This document shows positions 23,897 through 36,239 of a DNA stretch of 64,000 nucleotides, piece after piece; positions within the stretch are counted from its first letter, which is position 1; every line of letters begins with the position of its first letter. The position numbers were made by a program, and so were the translations under genes. Under the pieces are notes generated by a model. That model made no database searches. It saw nothing but the letters and a program-made list of their open reading frames with translations, and was not told the origin of the DNA. Source of the stretch: Armillaria gallica (taxonomy: Eukaryota; Basidiomycota; Agaricomycetes; Agaricales; Physalacriaceae); contig JBANDB010000004.1 in the NCBI GenBank assembly GCA_037576215.1, positions 4,030,001-4,094,000 on the forward strand, given 5' to 3'.

Positions 23897-23920
23897 TGGC
23901 AGTTGGGATGCCTGCCTTAA

Positions 23921-23931
23921 CGAGGGGGTAA
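23921..23931 (+). promoter_or_regulatory. Gypsy-1 polypurine tract
   Basis: GAGGGGGTAA lies directly before the 3' LTR start TGTTATG, where plus-strand DNA synthesis is primed. Confidence 0.8.
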
Positions 23932-24309
23932 TGTTATGATTTTTCCATTTTTTTGCTTATCTTATCATATCTTGGCACCTCAGCATACACATGCTAAACC
24001 GAACAACCTCAGCATTCCTGCTGCGACACATGGTTACGAGCAGACTTCTTGACAGATATTGTACAACTGACACATAGACTGGTTTATATATAGAAACACA
24101 TGAATAGTATATAAGTAGTGTAGCTCTTAGCCATGTACCCCAGCTTCGAGCTAAGTTTATACATACCAGACTTTACTCTTTTACACTCGCCGAGAGACTA
24201 AGTGTTTTACCACCTCGCTGTAGCAAACTCCATGGTATCTCAGGTGACTGCCCAAACGCGAGACAGCCTGTGGTCACCTTGTTTGTTATTCCCAAGTCCG
24301 GGCATAACA
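23932..24309 (+). repeat. Gypsy-1 3' LTR
   Basis: The 378-bp partner of 15,848-16,225 ends in GGCATAACA, followed by the duplicated CTGGA. Confidence 0.95.
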
Positions 24310-24600
24310 CTGGAGGAAAGCATTCAAATGCTTTTTGGGTTGTATATCATGGCTGGGTGATGGGTATCTATGATAACCAGTAAGTTAGTTATTGGACTCA
24401 TTGATCTCATTTTTATATAGTTTTATCATGGGAAAGAGGTGCAGAAGATGAACGAGAGCTTCCATACAGCAAAAACCCAAGGATATCCCACCTTTAAGGT
24501 CACTTGAGGAGCTTGGGATCATGCTTGATGCAATGAGAAGATTGCATTCAATGCATCTGGCCTCTCTTCAGCCAAAAAAGTTGATGCCAACATGAGAATT
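24310..24600 (+). pseudogene. 3' half of split gene, RNase H1 hybrid-binding-like domain
   Basis: The frame continues directly from 15,847: after CTGGA it reads GKHSNAFWVVYHGWVMGIYDN. A probable intron follows (GTAAGT... to TATATAG at about 24,420), then KMNESFHTAKTQGYPTFKV and two stops. The pattern (aromatic-VVYHG...GIYDN, later YP..KV) resembles the small N-terminal domain of RNase H1, also known as the caulimovirus viroplasmin-like domain, which binds RNA:DNA hybrids. No RNase H catalytic domain is seen. The stops at about 24,500-24,520 suggest the gene was already dead or has decayed since the insertion. Domain call is moderate. Confidence 0.45.
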
Positions 24601-25380
24601 TAACTCTATTGAGTTTTTATTGAGGGAGTCACACCTGGTATTTATACAAATCAGTACATTCCTTCTGATAGACTCACTACCATCCTAATGCTATTTCTGA
24701 AGTGCTGATGTGATTCCTGCTGTCAGCAAAGATAATCTATATCTTCTTCACATAACCTAAACCTTGAAAGATGTATACAAAATTCAATTCTGGGATATTA
24801 GCCATGGCCTTATTAAGTACCATTGGTGATCATTGGACATTCCTCTATAGTAGATAAAGTACTCAAAGAACTTATGTGTAACCTCTCAGCCTAATACACT
24901 TTCTTCAATTCTGATATCACACCTCCTAAGCACTTGAAGGGTTCTTGAGGCAGCCTCTGTTCTCATTCAAATTGGTGGATGTGTTAGCATCCAGCACTAG
25001 ATATGTGAGCAGCTGAGTTGAACTGGATATTGACCACAATAACAATACCATGCTTTGCATGTCACTCAGACTGCTAAAATTCATTGAGTTAGGGTGTATT
25101 CAAGTATGTATATAACCTGTTTAAACTATGAGAGGTAATCTGTTGAAACAGATTAAATGTCTGATTAATGTCTGATGATTTCATAGTTCCATACCTTTAC
25201 CCACATTTCTTGACTTCTACGATCAACACTTGTTTTTACTTCTCTCCACATTCTTCAATATACACATCAATATGAATGAGACAAGGGCTCAACATCATTG
25301 AAAACCATAAAAATATAAGACTGAAGAAGAACAGAGAGTAGTAAGAGCAAACACTCAGGTGCAGTACTATGAAAGGTGCA
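24601..25380. other. Non-coding, CpG-poor
   Basis: I see no supported gene, inverted repeat or LTR pair here. The stretch is AT-rich with few CG dinucleotides, like the older repeats. Confidence 0.4.
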
Positions 25381-26840
25381 TTTCTGTTATTTGCTATCAA
25401 TTATATTGACTGGTGCCATGTACAGGAATCATTCGGAAATCAGTGACAGTATGTGGCACCAATACCACAGCAAGAAGCCTGCCCACATCAAGTCTCAATA
25501 TTGATGACCATGAGAACAGGACTTGGAGCATACCATGCCATTGTCCTCAATGAGCTCCCAGACTATGTACAGTGATATTCTTATCTATTGTTCACTCTCA
25601 CCTAGTTTTCTAGTTCATCAAAAGTAGTCATATGTCATGGCCAATTCATAGCACTGACTGGAGATAACCCTGCCAAATACATTGGCCATCTCTATTCAAA
25701 ATACCTGGGTGCTAAAGAGGAGAACATAGTCACTCTTGAGGAGGCTTTTTTCAAGGCTAGGAAGATCTAAGACAATGCCAACCAGGATTTACAAAGAATA
25801 TACACTAAGTCAGGAGCATCAATATTTCATGAAGGGGAGGATCTTGTTAACAGGCTTGCAGAAATGAAGCAGCAGATGGAGGATGTGGTTATGAACACAA
25901 TGGTAAGATGTGTAAAGTTTAGGAAACTGCATGCTCAGAAGTTACTTTTGTATCAGACTTTGTTGCTACCTTCACAATGTACCCAAGTTCTGTCTCAATA
26001 TTTGGCTTACACTTTGAATCATGTTCTTGCTTTGTTGACTGATTAGCAAAGCTTCAAAACATGCACTCTTTCACTCTACAAGCTAACCTTAAGCTTATTT
26101 CTTGGAATGTCACCATGGGCAAAAAAAAAAAAAACAGCCATGTCAAGAAAAATTCATGCAAGTTTTGAGAATCATACTGGGACTGGTGTGTCAATGTTCT
26201 GCAGCCAGGCACATATTCCCCAATAAAAAAGAAGGAGGCTGCTGTGTTGTAGGTGATGGAGAAAGTGTGTATGTTGTATTTCTGTGTTGTTTCTGTGTCT
26301 ACAAGTCTCAATGTTAGCTAGGTCTTACTCCACAACAGCTACAGCAGATGGAAGAAACTCAACTCGCTATGACCCAAGGAGACTCCACAATCACTACAGA
26401 TGTGGCTGACATGGAGATGATGAATGATATGCTGGCAGGGTGGGTGCAACTGAATATCAGCCATGGCAGAGGAGAGTACATTGAAGTTATAAGCCAGTTA
26501 TGCTCTGCCATGAAGGCAAAATGGCATTGATACACTTGGTATCAGGCTACCCACAGATTTTGTGATTTCTATCAAATAGTGCAGTCTACAAGCAGTACTA
26601 AGAGTTATAGTAAAGGCTTTACACTGATAGCTAAAGAACTACATAGGATAGTGAGCAAAGCAGTACCAGAACAGACTTAGAAGCAATATTTAGACAAGTC
26701 AACTCTATAAGTCTTCAGTACTGAATGCTATTCCCTGCCCCAAAACAAGACTATTACAGTTGGAACCAAGGGACACATCTCAATGAGTTGCAAACCTAAA
26801 GCAGAACACAGAAGAACTAGATTACTCATCATCTCAACAA
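25381..26840 (+). pseudogene. Unrecognised multi-exon coding remnant
   Basis: Several forward segments read like one protein. First is MRTGLGAYHAIVLNELPDY (near 25,510-25,565). A likely intron ends ...CACCTAG or TTTTCTAG near 25,610, followed by an exon with YIGHLYSKYLGAKEENIVTL, a stop, and LVNRLAEMKQQMEDV. A later stretch near 26,640-26,820 reads KTITVGTKGHISMSCKP. A 14-base A-run interrupts the region at 26,122-26,135. I do not know the family. Confidence 0.3.
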
Positions 26841-26842
26841 TC

Positions 26843-27106
26843 TGAGAGAACCTAGAAAAGAATTGCTAAGTCCATAACAATTCACAACATGAAATAAATA
26901 TTATAAAGATAGAGAGCGAGTATATAAAATGAGAATTAATTAGTCTCTCAAGTGAGAGACGTCCTACTTAAATACATTTTGTATCCTTCTAGAATATACT
27001 ACAAACTACTTAATATATCTACTTTTGTGGCTTAAAGTTATTGCCACTGACCAATGCCAAATGTTCAAGTACAATCTTGTACTCTCTCAGAATTGCTTTC
27101 ACAACA
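26843..27106 (-). repeat. Copia 3' LTR (left boundary approximate)
   Basis: Read on the minus strand the LTR starts TGTTGTGAAAG at 27,106, directly after a TGAGGGGGAG polypurine tract (27,107-27,116). It includes a TATATA region (about 26,925). The end near 26,843 is a guess because the 5' LTR is missing. Confidence 0.55.
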
Positions 27107-30100
27107 CTCCCCCTCAATTTTGACTTCCTAGAATACCTGTAGTTAGATATTCATGTAACGGTCTTGGAAGAGACTTGGTGAAAATATCAGCTAAGTTTTC
27201 TTCTGATGCGCAGTGTTGAACATCAACTTCATTGGAAGCTATCCATTCTTGAATAAAATAATGCCAGATATCAATATGTTTTGATCTCGCATGAAACATG
27301 GGGTTTGCACTGAATTTGATTGCAGATTGATTGTCAACTTTGATCTGAGTTGGCCCATCCAGTGGCAGTCCTAATTTGGTGAGAAGTGCATGCAACTATA
27401 TGACTTTGCACATATAATTTGTAAGGGCCATATACTCGGCTTCCATTGTAGAAAGAGCTACTGTAGGTTGTTTCTTGGAACTCCAAGTAACAGCTCCCCC
27501 TGCATATGTACATACATAGTCTGATATAGACTTTCTGTCTTCTCTGTCTTCTCCCCAGTCCAAGTCTGTGTAAGGAATAAGGTCTCCCTTGGATTTACTG
27601 TAAGTAACCTCATTATCCAGGGTACCTTAAAGATATCTGCAAACTTATTTCAGAGCAGTAATATGCTCAGGTCCCGGATTCTATATGAATTTGCTCAAAT
27701 CCATGATGGTGAATGCTATATCAGGACACAATCCAACAGCTAGGTACATCAGTGATCTGACACCTTTATGGTAGTACTGCTGTGTAGCCTTATCAGCACC
27801 TTGTGGATCTCCTTTGGGGATTTTTCATAGCCATATGTTTGGGTCTGATGGCATTTTGACTGGTTTACAGTCTTGCATGTCCATCCGCTCAAGAATCTTC
27901 TGGGTATAAGCTTTCTAGGACAGAGTAATAGTTCTCTTGTCCTAATCTCTTTCAATGTTCATGCCCAATATATGATTTATCTCCCCCATGTCAGTTACAT
28001 TGAACTTTGCTTTAAATTCTTCCTTGACTACAGTTATGACATCATTGTCTGGGGCAAGAATTGTCATATCATCAACATGAACGGCTATGATTATGGGTCC
28101 AGTCTTCATCCATTTAAGGTATACACATTGGTCACTCAGAAGTCATGCATATCTAAGTTCTATGAATGTGTTATTCAGTTTGATATTCCAAACTTGTCTG
28201 GATTGCTTTAATCTGTAAAGAGTAAGATGGAGGTGTGCTGTCTGGCCTGTTCCATCAGAGTATTTGGGTGGCTGTTCCATGTAAATGGATTTGTTTAATT
28301 TACCATTTAGGTAAGCACTGACAATGTCCATGCATGAATGATGAGGTCTCATTGCATAGCAATTGCTAAAAGAAGCCGGAAAGTGTCAAGTTGGACAACT
28401 GGTGCATAAGTCTTGAAAAAATCTACTCCTGGGACTTGGGAAAATCCCTTCACAACCAGTCTTGCCTTGTACTTGACAACATTCCCTTCGCTATCCTTCT
28501 TTAGCCTGTAAGTCCATCTAAAGCCAATTATTGATCTATCTCCTGGTACTTCTTCTAATGACCATGTACCCAAGGATATCAATAAATCCATTTCTTTGTC
28601 CATAGCTTCTTTCCATTTTGGCCAATCAGTCCTTGACTTGGCTTCTTTCAAGCTGAGCAGCTCATCACTGAGATCTTTGATGGATTCTAAGAATAGCACA
28701 TGATCAGTGTGATCAGGCTTTTCTGCATTTGGCAGGTCAGTGATCAGTTGCCATTGTGCTGGGTGTGCTGCCAGGTTATGCAGTTGCTGGTAATCCAGGA
28801 GATTTGCTGATGCAGATCTTGCCAATTTTGGACACAGCTCAATCAGCTTCCCTGTCCACATTGGTAAGGTTGGTTTTGGTGGCTGTACCACATCAGGGAT
28901 CATGTCTGCTTTGGGCTTGGGGATTTTTGCAACTGTACTGTCACTGTCATAACATTTCTTGATGTTTGAATAAGTCTGGAACTCAGTTTTCAATATCTGT
29001 AAGCCCTGAACTTATCAGTCAAGCCTGTAGATATAAATGGCCTTGACTTTGGGTCAAGTTTTTGATTTTTCCCATCCTGCTGAAGTACCCAGCACTTTAT
29101 ACCAAATTCTTGGAGGGTTGATATATCTGGCTTTCTGTTCCAGAATGCTTCCTCCAGCATGACATCATTCTTTAAGGCATACATCGGTGATCAATTCTTG
29201 AAATAAGCGGTGTATGCTACCACTTCAAGCCATAGAAATTTAGGTAGGTGATGCTTGATCAGCATGGCCCACACATGTTTCACTAATGTCTGGTTGAGTC
29301 TCTCAGCAACTCCGTTTTGAGATGGGGAATATGCTGCAGTCAATTGCAGCTGTATTCCACAGTTCTTCAAATACTCCTTGAGTTCCTTACTCAAATATTT
29401 CTTCCCATTGTCAATCCTGAAGAACTTCAAATCATTTCTGGTCTGATTCTTGATATATGCCTGGTACTGTTTTACTCTTTGCAGTATGTCTGCATTTTTC
29501 TTCCCTTTCAGGAAGTAAATCATTGTCTGGCTTGTCTTTCCATCAGTAAAACTAATGTAATATCATTCTCCATGAATTCCTGAAACTTGGGCCAGTCTCT
29601 ACAAATCTGAATATGTCATCTCCCCTATTGGGGTGTATTTGGTTTTGGCTTCCTGTAGAAATGGTTTGACATGCTACTTGGCTTGGATGCAAGCTTCACA
29701 GGCAGGGAAATTCTTTGAAAGATTATCAACCTTCATTCCCTTAACCATTTTCTTGTTAAAAAGCCTCTTGGCACTCCAAAAATTGAAATGAACAAGTGCT
29801 CTATGCCATTCCTGCCAATTTTGCCCACCAGATTTGATTACATGAGTGTGATCAGGTCCAGGCACAAACACGTCAAGTAAATATAGCCCCGATATTTTTG
29901 TTCCTCTCCCAAATTGGGTTCCCTTCAATGATTGAATGAACATCTCATCATCTGAAAAGGTAAGTATAGCTCTGGCATCTGTCATCCAGCTGAGAGAAAT
30001 TAAGTTGTATGGTGTGGTGGGACAATGGATAACATCCTTCAGTGTTACTGAAGTAAACCTTTTGCTATCTTTGAATATTAGCTTGACTGTGCCTCTTCCC

Positions 30101-30653
30101 AAGCCTGCAGATTCTTCTACTCCTTTGATTTTATGTCCAGGAGTTTTAATATAGTCAACAAAAAGACTTTTATCCTTGACTATGTGGCTACTACATCCTA
30201 AGTCAGCTAGCCATGATAGCAAATCTAAGGCGGCAAGAGCAGTATCATTTGTGACAAAAGCAAATGTGTCCTCAGTATCCTCTTTTGCAATATTTCAAAT
30301 GCACAGAATCCATTGTTTCAGGCCTTGCCCTTTCATTTCTTTTATTGTTTCAGCTTTGAGGTGGATCCTTCCTTTCCTGATCCATGCTTGCTGCAGCCAA
30401 AGCATGTGACATTTGGATTGTACTTCTTCTTATGGTTTCCAATCTGCTATGATTTGTATCTCAATCTTCTCAATACTGTTCACAGCTGTGTTCTTCAGGC
30501 TCTAGGCCATAGCATCCTCAATTGGCAAGCATTAAATGCTTGTCTTTGATGCATGTACAAGCTGGAAGGTGAGAAGTCTCTGAAATTTGCTGTTAGACCT
30601 GATTTTCCAATCAAGAGTAAACAACAGCTGTATCGTGTTCGTACAGTCACCAT
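27107..30653 (-). pseudogene. Ty1/Copia polyprotein, 5'-truncated
   Basis: Read from high to low coordinate, a gag tail with a partial zinc knuckle (CFGCSKHG, about 30,400) leads to the protease (ADLGCSSHI, normally DSGAS) and a GAG-pre-integrase segment (WHRALVHFNFWSAKRL, about 29,780). Integrase follows with FRIDNGKKY and SPSQNGVAERLN (29,190-29,523), then RT with KYKARLVVKGFSQ and DFFKTYAPV (28,349-28,993). RNase H ends with VDNQSAIKF, KHIDIWHYFIQEW and LADIFTKSL (27,114-27,395). The domain order integrase before RT is diagnostic for Copia. Stops and frameshifts are frequent. The 5' LTR and most of gag are gone; the element breaks at the inserted repeat at 30,654. Confidence 0.88.
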
Positions 30654-32295
30654 TGATGGGCCTAGGACTTCTGTGGCAACAGCAACACCAACTCGGAATG
30701 AGATTGGTTAATTAACATAGTGGCACAGCAATCTAGGTGATCGTGTGTGCGAGTGGGTTTAGGGCACCTCCGTGCAGTAAATCAATTCCTCTATATGCAA
30801 GAATACACTGTGACTTTAAGTCTGTGAAGTAGTACTGCTTGGTAGTCGAATACTAGATGCTATGGCTTTAAGCTGGTAGGGATCTCTCGAAAGGAGAGGG
30901 AATGGAAGCAGGTATGATGTGAATACTATGAATCCATATGCAAAAACATGAGATGAGGCTAGAAAATGTTGCACGATGGTAATCTGAGTAGGGTGAATGA
31001 TGGAAGATAGACTAAACAGTCGGCAATAGTCTAGAAGTGAGTGAGGCAATGAGAAAACAGAGTGGAGACTGTGTGTGGTGAGAGAAAACATGGAACTATG
31101 AAAACTGGCGATGATACTGGTCCTATATGATGCGATGGTGCTGAGTCGATGTCGAAACTTGTCTGGTACTGAAATGATCCTATCCTATGTCAAACTAACC
31201 TTCAAGTCCACTTGAGGGACTGATACTATATGAAAACTGGCTGAAACTGATCCTAAGTTTGCTCTGAGACTACTCAAGTGGGCAACGATAATGATGGCGA
31301 AAGAGAAACTGTAAAAACTGCAATGGTGTGAAAGTGAAATGATGACGGCCTATAAAAGATAACGGGGGTAAGGTATGGTGCGGCAATCACGTATTGGCAC
31401 AGTATAAGCATGTACCAATAGTGTTAAGAGCAAAGAGCACGTAGCAAAGGACTTTTCACAGTTAAAAACCATGGAATAACTCTGGTGAGCTCAAGAGTTG
31501 ATGTGCAATCAAGAATATGCTGGAGTAAATGGTATATTGCCATAGAACAGTGAATAGACGTGGTCTACTCGCAATAGACTAGTGCATGACGATAATTGAT
31601 GTAGTCTGGGGTCAACTAGAGATGAACTGCCCTGTAACTACGTTTTCTAGCCAGTTTTTATACTACAAGTACGAATTTTAAAATAGAGTAAAAATGTGAG
31701 ACTTAGTAAGGCTGTAAGGCCTTGGCTTTGTAAAAATTGTAGGAAACATAGTCCTTGGTCTTCTAAAGTAACAGCAACTTGTTGATGTTGCTATGTATGG
31801 ATGCGAGCCGTATGGTTTTACTGAGCAATAAGCGGATCATTAGGTGCTGTTTAGCTGTGGATTTCTGGGCGATAGTTGTCGTGCTGAGGAGTACGTGTGG
31901 GGCAATGTTTTCTTGAGGCCTTGGCAAAGTAACAACTTTAGTAAACATGGTCTGTAGTTGCTGTAGCTGCAATTGCTGTAGCTGGGAGGGTACTCATGCC
32001 AATCACATCATTTTCATTAAGTGATCAATGAGTGCATCAACTGGGTGCTTCTGAGTGATGTGTCAATTCTATATTTGGATGATTGTCAATCAAAGGTGCC
32101 TTGCCATGATGAAGTACGGCAATTATGATGCATGGGATGGATAACAAAGCATGTAAGGAGTGGTTGCTGTAGGATAAAAGTGGTATCAGTGTGTGTGCAA
32201 TCATTGGTTTGCTGAAAGGCCATTGAAGGGACAGTAGTGTTAATTAGCAGTGAAAATCCACAAATTCTGAGCATACAGAGTCTGGAGGCTCATCA
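30654..32295 (+). mobile_element. TGATGAGCCT-TIR element, copy D (complete)
   Basis: This 1,642-bp element begins TGATGGGCCT (one change from the consensus end) and finishes AGGCTCATCA at 32,286-32,295. It aligns in full with copy B (2084-3635) and with the pieces of copy A. It is non-coding and no target duplication is evident. It sits exactly between the Copia remnant and a solo LTR. Confidence 0.75.
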
Positions 32296-32296
32296 C

Positions 32297-32594
32297 TGTT
32301 GAGTCTCATGATGAAAGGAAGTTCTGGACTAAGTCTTTAGCACTTAGCGAGAAGGAATGTGTTTCGGTATAGATTAACTTTAGCTCAAAGCTAGGGAATA
32401 TACAGCTTGAGCTACAGTACTTATATACTAAAATGAGGGGTCTAATAATAAGTACACCGTTGCAAGAAAGAAGCAGAAATATCACAAGGTGAACAGTGGT
32501 GACTATATCGCTATGTCATGCTCCATGGAGTTGCGGATCTGGATAAGATAAGATAAGAGGTGCTTAGATAAAGAAAAATGAATAAATTGTAACA
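32297..32594 (-). repeat. Solo LTR related to Gypsy-1
   Basis: On the minus strand it begins TGTTACAATTT, as the Gypsy-1 LTR does, and ends CTCAACA. It retains a TATATAAG box (about 32,421) and the start-site motif AGCTTTGAGCTAA (32,380-32,392), which differs by one transition from that of Gypsy-1. At 298 bp it is 80 bp shorter. No internal region or matching duplication is present. Confidence 0.65.
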
Positions 32595-32639
32595 TTTGCA
32601 ATACTTGGGACCATAGATAGCAATGACTTAATAAAGCAC

Positions 32640-33665
32640 ATTAAGAAGTGAGAGAGTGAAATTATTAATGATGATGGGGTGCCTTACCTGGTGGATCCAT
32701 TGAGAGACTGGATCTACAAAATGGCTGAGGTGACTACTTCATACCTCAAGATAAAGTGGATCAGTGTTTAAAGGAGGTCATCAGCAAGTCTCTTGTCTAT
32801 TTAAGAGATAGTAACAACAAAAGCCCATGCTTGGATCAATTGCAGAATATGATTAATGATATGTCAGCAAGGGCATAGGAATATTCAACAAGATGAGGAT
32901 CTTTGTGTGCTTGTGTAAGCATGAGTTTGTATTGCTGGCAGCAGATATGGTTTGAAGCAGTAAATTGTAAGGTACTCTTTTGCATTGGTAATATATATAC
33001 TTACAGATATCTATCCAAAGCCAAATATCCTCTTGCCATTGTGGATGAGCTACTCAATCTCTACAGTGATGACATCGGCATCAGGCACAATGTTGGTTGC
33101 AAATTTAGTATCACTGTTTCACAGTCACTATTGGAAGAGTGCACATGTGAACACAGATTCTGCTTGTTGGTTGGACTGTTTTACAGACATGCCCACCAGC
33201 ATCAGTGCCAGCTCTGACACCTCAGCACTTATATACTCAGATTGGGACTCAAAGATCTTGAAGGCTGTGAACACCTCTTTTCAGGTTTGAATGCCCTTGC
33301 ATTGGATGTTTGACATGAGAGCAGGTATCACCATCATCAAGCGATCACAAATTATTTGATGTGCAAGGACTAATTTGATACATTTCAGAACCTTAGTGAG
33401 TCTTTGCTTCATTTTGATAGGACTCAAAGGATGACATTGCTTAGGCATATTTCTATGTAACAACTATTATCAAGCTTTGGAAATTTTGCAGGAATACCCA
33501 ATTCTATACAATTCAATGAGGCAGCTGGGGATAGAAAGTGGGTCTATCCTTGAGAGCTGATTGAAAGAGGAAGAAGAGTATCTTGCAACACTGTTCAAGG
33601 AGCCACCATAAGAGACCCTCAAAATGGAGTACTATATGGCACTATTAGATTATCATATTCTCCAG
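32640..33665 (+). pseudogene. KDZ transposase remnant, CxC1-like type
   Basis: The forward frames carry pieces of a KDZ (Kyakuja-Dileera-Zisupton) transposase. They include KAKYPLAIVDELLNLYSDDIGI followed by NVGCKFSIT (the usual YDIGCQL segment), then GLKDLEGCEHLFSGL (normally GLTDGEGCERFWS). The tail reads ESGSILES*LKEEEEYLATLFKEPP and METYYMALLDY-like residues. Introns are plausible (for example ...TTACAG near 33,003). The N-terminal third is missing and stops are common. The call rests on motif order and on the characteristic C-terminal EEEEYL..L..EP pattern. Confidence 0.6.
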
Positions 33666-33849
33666 TAAGTGTTACAAAAAGTTAGTGCTCACTTGGTCTG
33701 AACATAGTACCTTTAGTAGAGCAAGCACAATTATAGTGAGTAAAACAAAGATATATTCCTAACATGCAGCTGCTTTGTTTGGGAGTCATGGATCTAATCT
33801 AATCTTACAAGTTATCTGCTCATCATAATCTCATAATCATAATATTATA

Positions 33850-34630
33850 AAGAAGAAGTTGACCATGGAAGAGTTACCTGTTGACTGTCTACCATCCATC
33901 CTTTTCATAGCCCCCCTATGTTTTCATGGTCACCTTGTAGCCTTCTGGGAGCACCATGTCCTTGATCGCAACCTTCGTCCAGTCCTCCAAGTATCCTAGT
34001 TTGATCAGCTCAACTCTATAATCGATGTCCTGCAAGCTGATGCAAAACTTGTTTCTGTCAATCATTTTGTTGTAGAGTCAATGCAGATATTCCTCCCATT
34101 TAACTTCAGTCTTTCTGATCACTCCAGTTTCCTCCATTTCCTCAATGATATTCTTTAGGGCTTTCAAGCAAGCTGACATCCATTCTTAGGCATAGGTGGC
34201 ATAGTAGCAGTGTAAAATATAAGAGCCCAGCATTACAGTTTGTTTCTCTATCCTGGAGTCTAATACTGTTCCCACTAGCAACATGAATTTCGCCGACCAG
34301 GCCATGCTGTAGGATTTGATACATCTGTGAAGCTGATCAGCAAATGAGCTGATGCCTTTTCAGGGCTCATTGGTAACACAGCCACCATCATGGTTTCAGC
34401 TGCTGCCAGCCTTATATTGGGCTTAAATGTGACCTATATTGGATGTAGAGTATGTGGAAAATCTTTTTGGTACTGCATTAGCATTATTTTTACCTTTTCA
34501 CCATGAAATGCACATCAATTTGCACCAATCTGTCCTAATTCTTCACCCATGCTTAGGAACATGTCATCAGGGTTCCTTTGTCATGTATTCATCATCATGT
34601 GCATTTTAATGTTCTTCATTGAAATAGTAT
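33850..34630 (-). pseudogene. Unrecognised coding-like remnant
   Basis: The minus strand reads well in one frame for about 100 residues (EWMSACLKALKNIIEEMEETG ... MIDRNKFCISLQDIDYRVELIKLGY ...), with stops on either side. No family was recognised. It may belong with the gene remnant just upstream on the same strand. Confidence 0.3.
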
Positions 34631-34689
34631 TTTATTTTCTCCACTCGAAATAAGCAGCATGTTATGAATCTATATTATGCAACAGCATA

Positions 34690-35960
34690 CAGAAATCCAG
34701 TTATACTACTGTGACAGGAATGCCATTGCTTGAAGAACCTATTTAGTCTCCTCAACTGCATTCTCCCATATATCCTTCTGGCGCTGTGTCTCTCCTAAAG
34801 CAATGATGCCCCAAAACGTGAGGCCTGCCATGACAGTGACAATGGTGTTCACTCCGCATTTACTCAATTCCCCCCACTCCTTTTCGCTGACAATATCCCC
34901 ATGATGACTTGCACTTGATGGTCCCTTTACTCCTCTGATGTCATGCCATGCTGGCTGCAGACCCTTTTAAAACACCCACCACTCCTCACCTATACTCATC
35001 AGATCCAGCATGACCTTATAAGGCATGGCCTTGCAACTACATCGAACCCAATACAACAACCACTTTGGCTGACCTTCTGCAGTAAGGCTGTCCTTTGTGG
35101 TGCCTTTCTCAAACACATTCTGACTTTCCAGTAAGGTCAAGTACATCATGACCATACTCCATTGGCTCAGCAGCTCTAAGGCATCGAACATCTTGCATAT
35201 CTGCATGTACTATGGTTTCCAAGACTCCCTTTGCAGTAACAATGCATCCAGCAGCAGGTCTCCCTCTAGGGTAATCAAACCACAGGGTGGTGGTATTTCT
35301 CCTTTGTCAGGACATGGAGATGGCAGGGATTCAATATCATTGCCAGATGGAGGAACCAAACAGTGATGGCTGTGGGTAGGAGAACTACCAATCTTGTTGA
35401 TGGAAGAAGAGCAAAATAGGATGATATCTGGATGCTCATCAGGGACTGCAAAGGGATTGGAGTTGTCGTTAGGGCCCATAATAGGAGCGACACTTCCGTA
35501 TGACTCATCAATGCTTTAATGGGCCATAGGGCCATCTTCAAGTGCACAATAAATGATGTCAGGCACACTGAAGATCCTTGACTTGAGCAATAAAGCTGGA
35601 TCAATGTTTGCCAGTAAAAATGGAGTCGACACCATTTTAGACCAAATAGCTACATCATGGAGAGACTTTGGGCATGGGTGAGCTTGGGTGTTGTCTGGAC
35701 CTTGGTCGTCAACATTCTTCTCACTGTCTTTTCTCTTTTTGACCTTCTTTATATCAGGCAGAGATGCAAGCTGCCCATTTGCCACATCATGCAGAGATTG
35801 GCATGGCAGGTGAGCTTGGGTGTTGTCTGGACCTTCAACTTCAGCATCCTTTGCATCCACTTTCTTCTTTTTGTCCTTCTTCTCACCAGGTGTTTTCTTT
35901 CCCACAGACTTCTTCTTTGTGGTCTTTTTCTTCTTCTTCTTGGGTTGCTCCTCCTTCATC
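34690..35960 (-). pseudogene. Mushroom-specific dispersed protein, C-terminal part
   Basis: From 35,959 downward the frame starts with a strongly basic tract (KKKKKKTTKKK). It then passes two imperfect repeats containing GPDNTQAH...SLHDVA (about 35,820-35,850 and 35,665-35,700). The end region has the segments WWVF*KGLQPAWHDIRG, WGELSKCGVNTIVTVMAGLTFWG and WENAVEETK. That end pattern (LQP.WR, WG.L...G.NG....L..L.WW, W..AV.D..WVL) is one I know from a large family of dispersed hypothetical proteins in Agaricomycetes. Its function is unknown. Stops at 35,517 and elsewhere show decay. Confidence 0.45.
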
Positions 35961-36239
35961 TCATCACAATCTTCAACTTTGTCAACTTGCTTGTGTCCTT
36001 GTTTGGAGCTCGCACCATCAACATCTATGCTGTTGGTGCTGTTGAATGGCTTTCATGCATCAGTATCTCTGGCCAATTTGTCTGGTGGGAGGGACCTTGT
36101 GAGTTTCTCTTCTTTGGCTAAAATTAAGGGCATGAGCATCAATTATCTCAGAGAACCTGTGAGTATGTATTATAGCAAGTCTCCACTCATTGTTCAAACA
36201 GTCTTAGACTCTTCTCATAACTTGTAGGCACTGAATCCA

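Larger units (their letters stand above)
15848..24309 (+). mobile_element. Gypsy-1: complete chromodomain Ty3/Gypsy element
   Basis: The 8,462-bp element has 378-bp LTRs, a 5-bp target duplication CTGGA, a primer-binding segment, a long 5' frame plus gag, a linker, pol (protease, RT, RNase H, integrase, chromodomain) and a GAGGGGG polypurine tract before the 3' LTR. The coding sequence lies in frames 1, then 0, then 2, so successive -1 shifts would be needed. It carries about 26 in-frame stops, of which 23 are TGA. It also has an RT active-site change (YLDD to YLND), so it is dead, although structurally complete. It resembles the Tf1/sushi branch of chromoviruses. Confidence 0.93.

Noticed and set aside
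26122..26135. Poly(A) run as the tail of a LINE or processed pseudogene
   Set aside because: No non-LTR reverse transcriptase motif lies upstream and no target duplication flanks it; a short A run alone is not enough.
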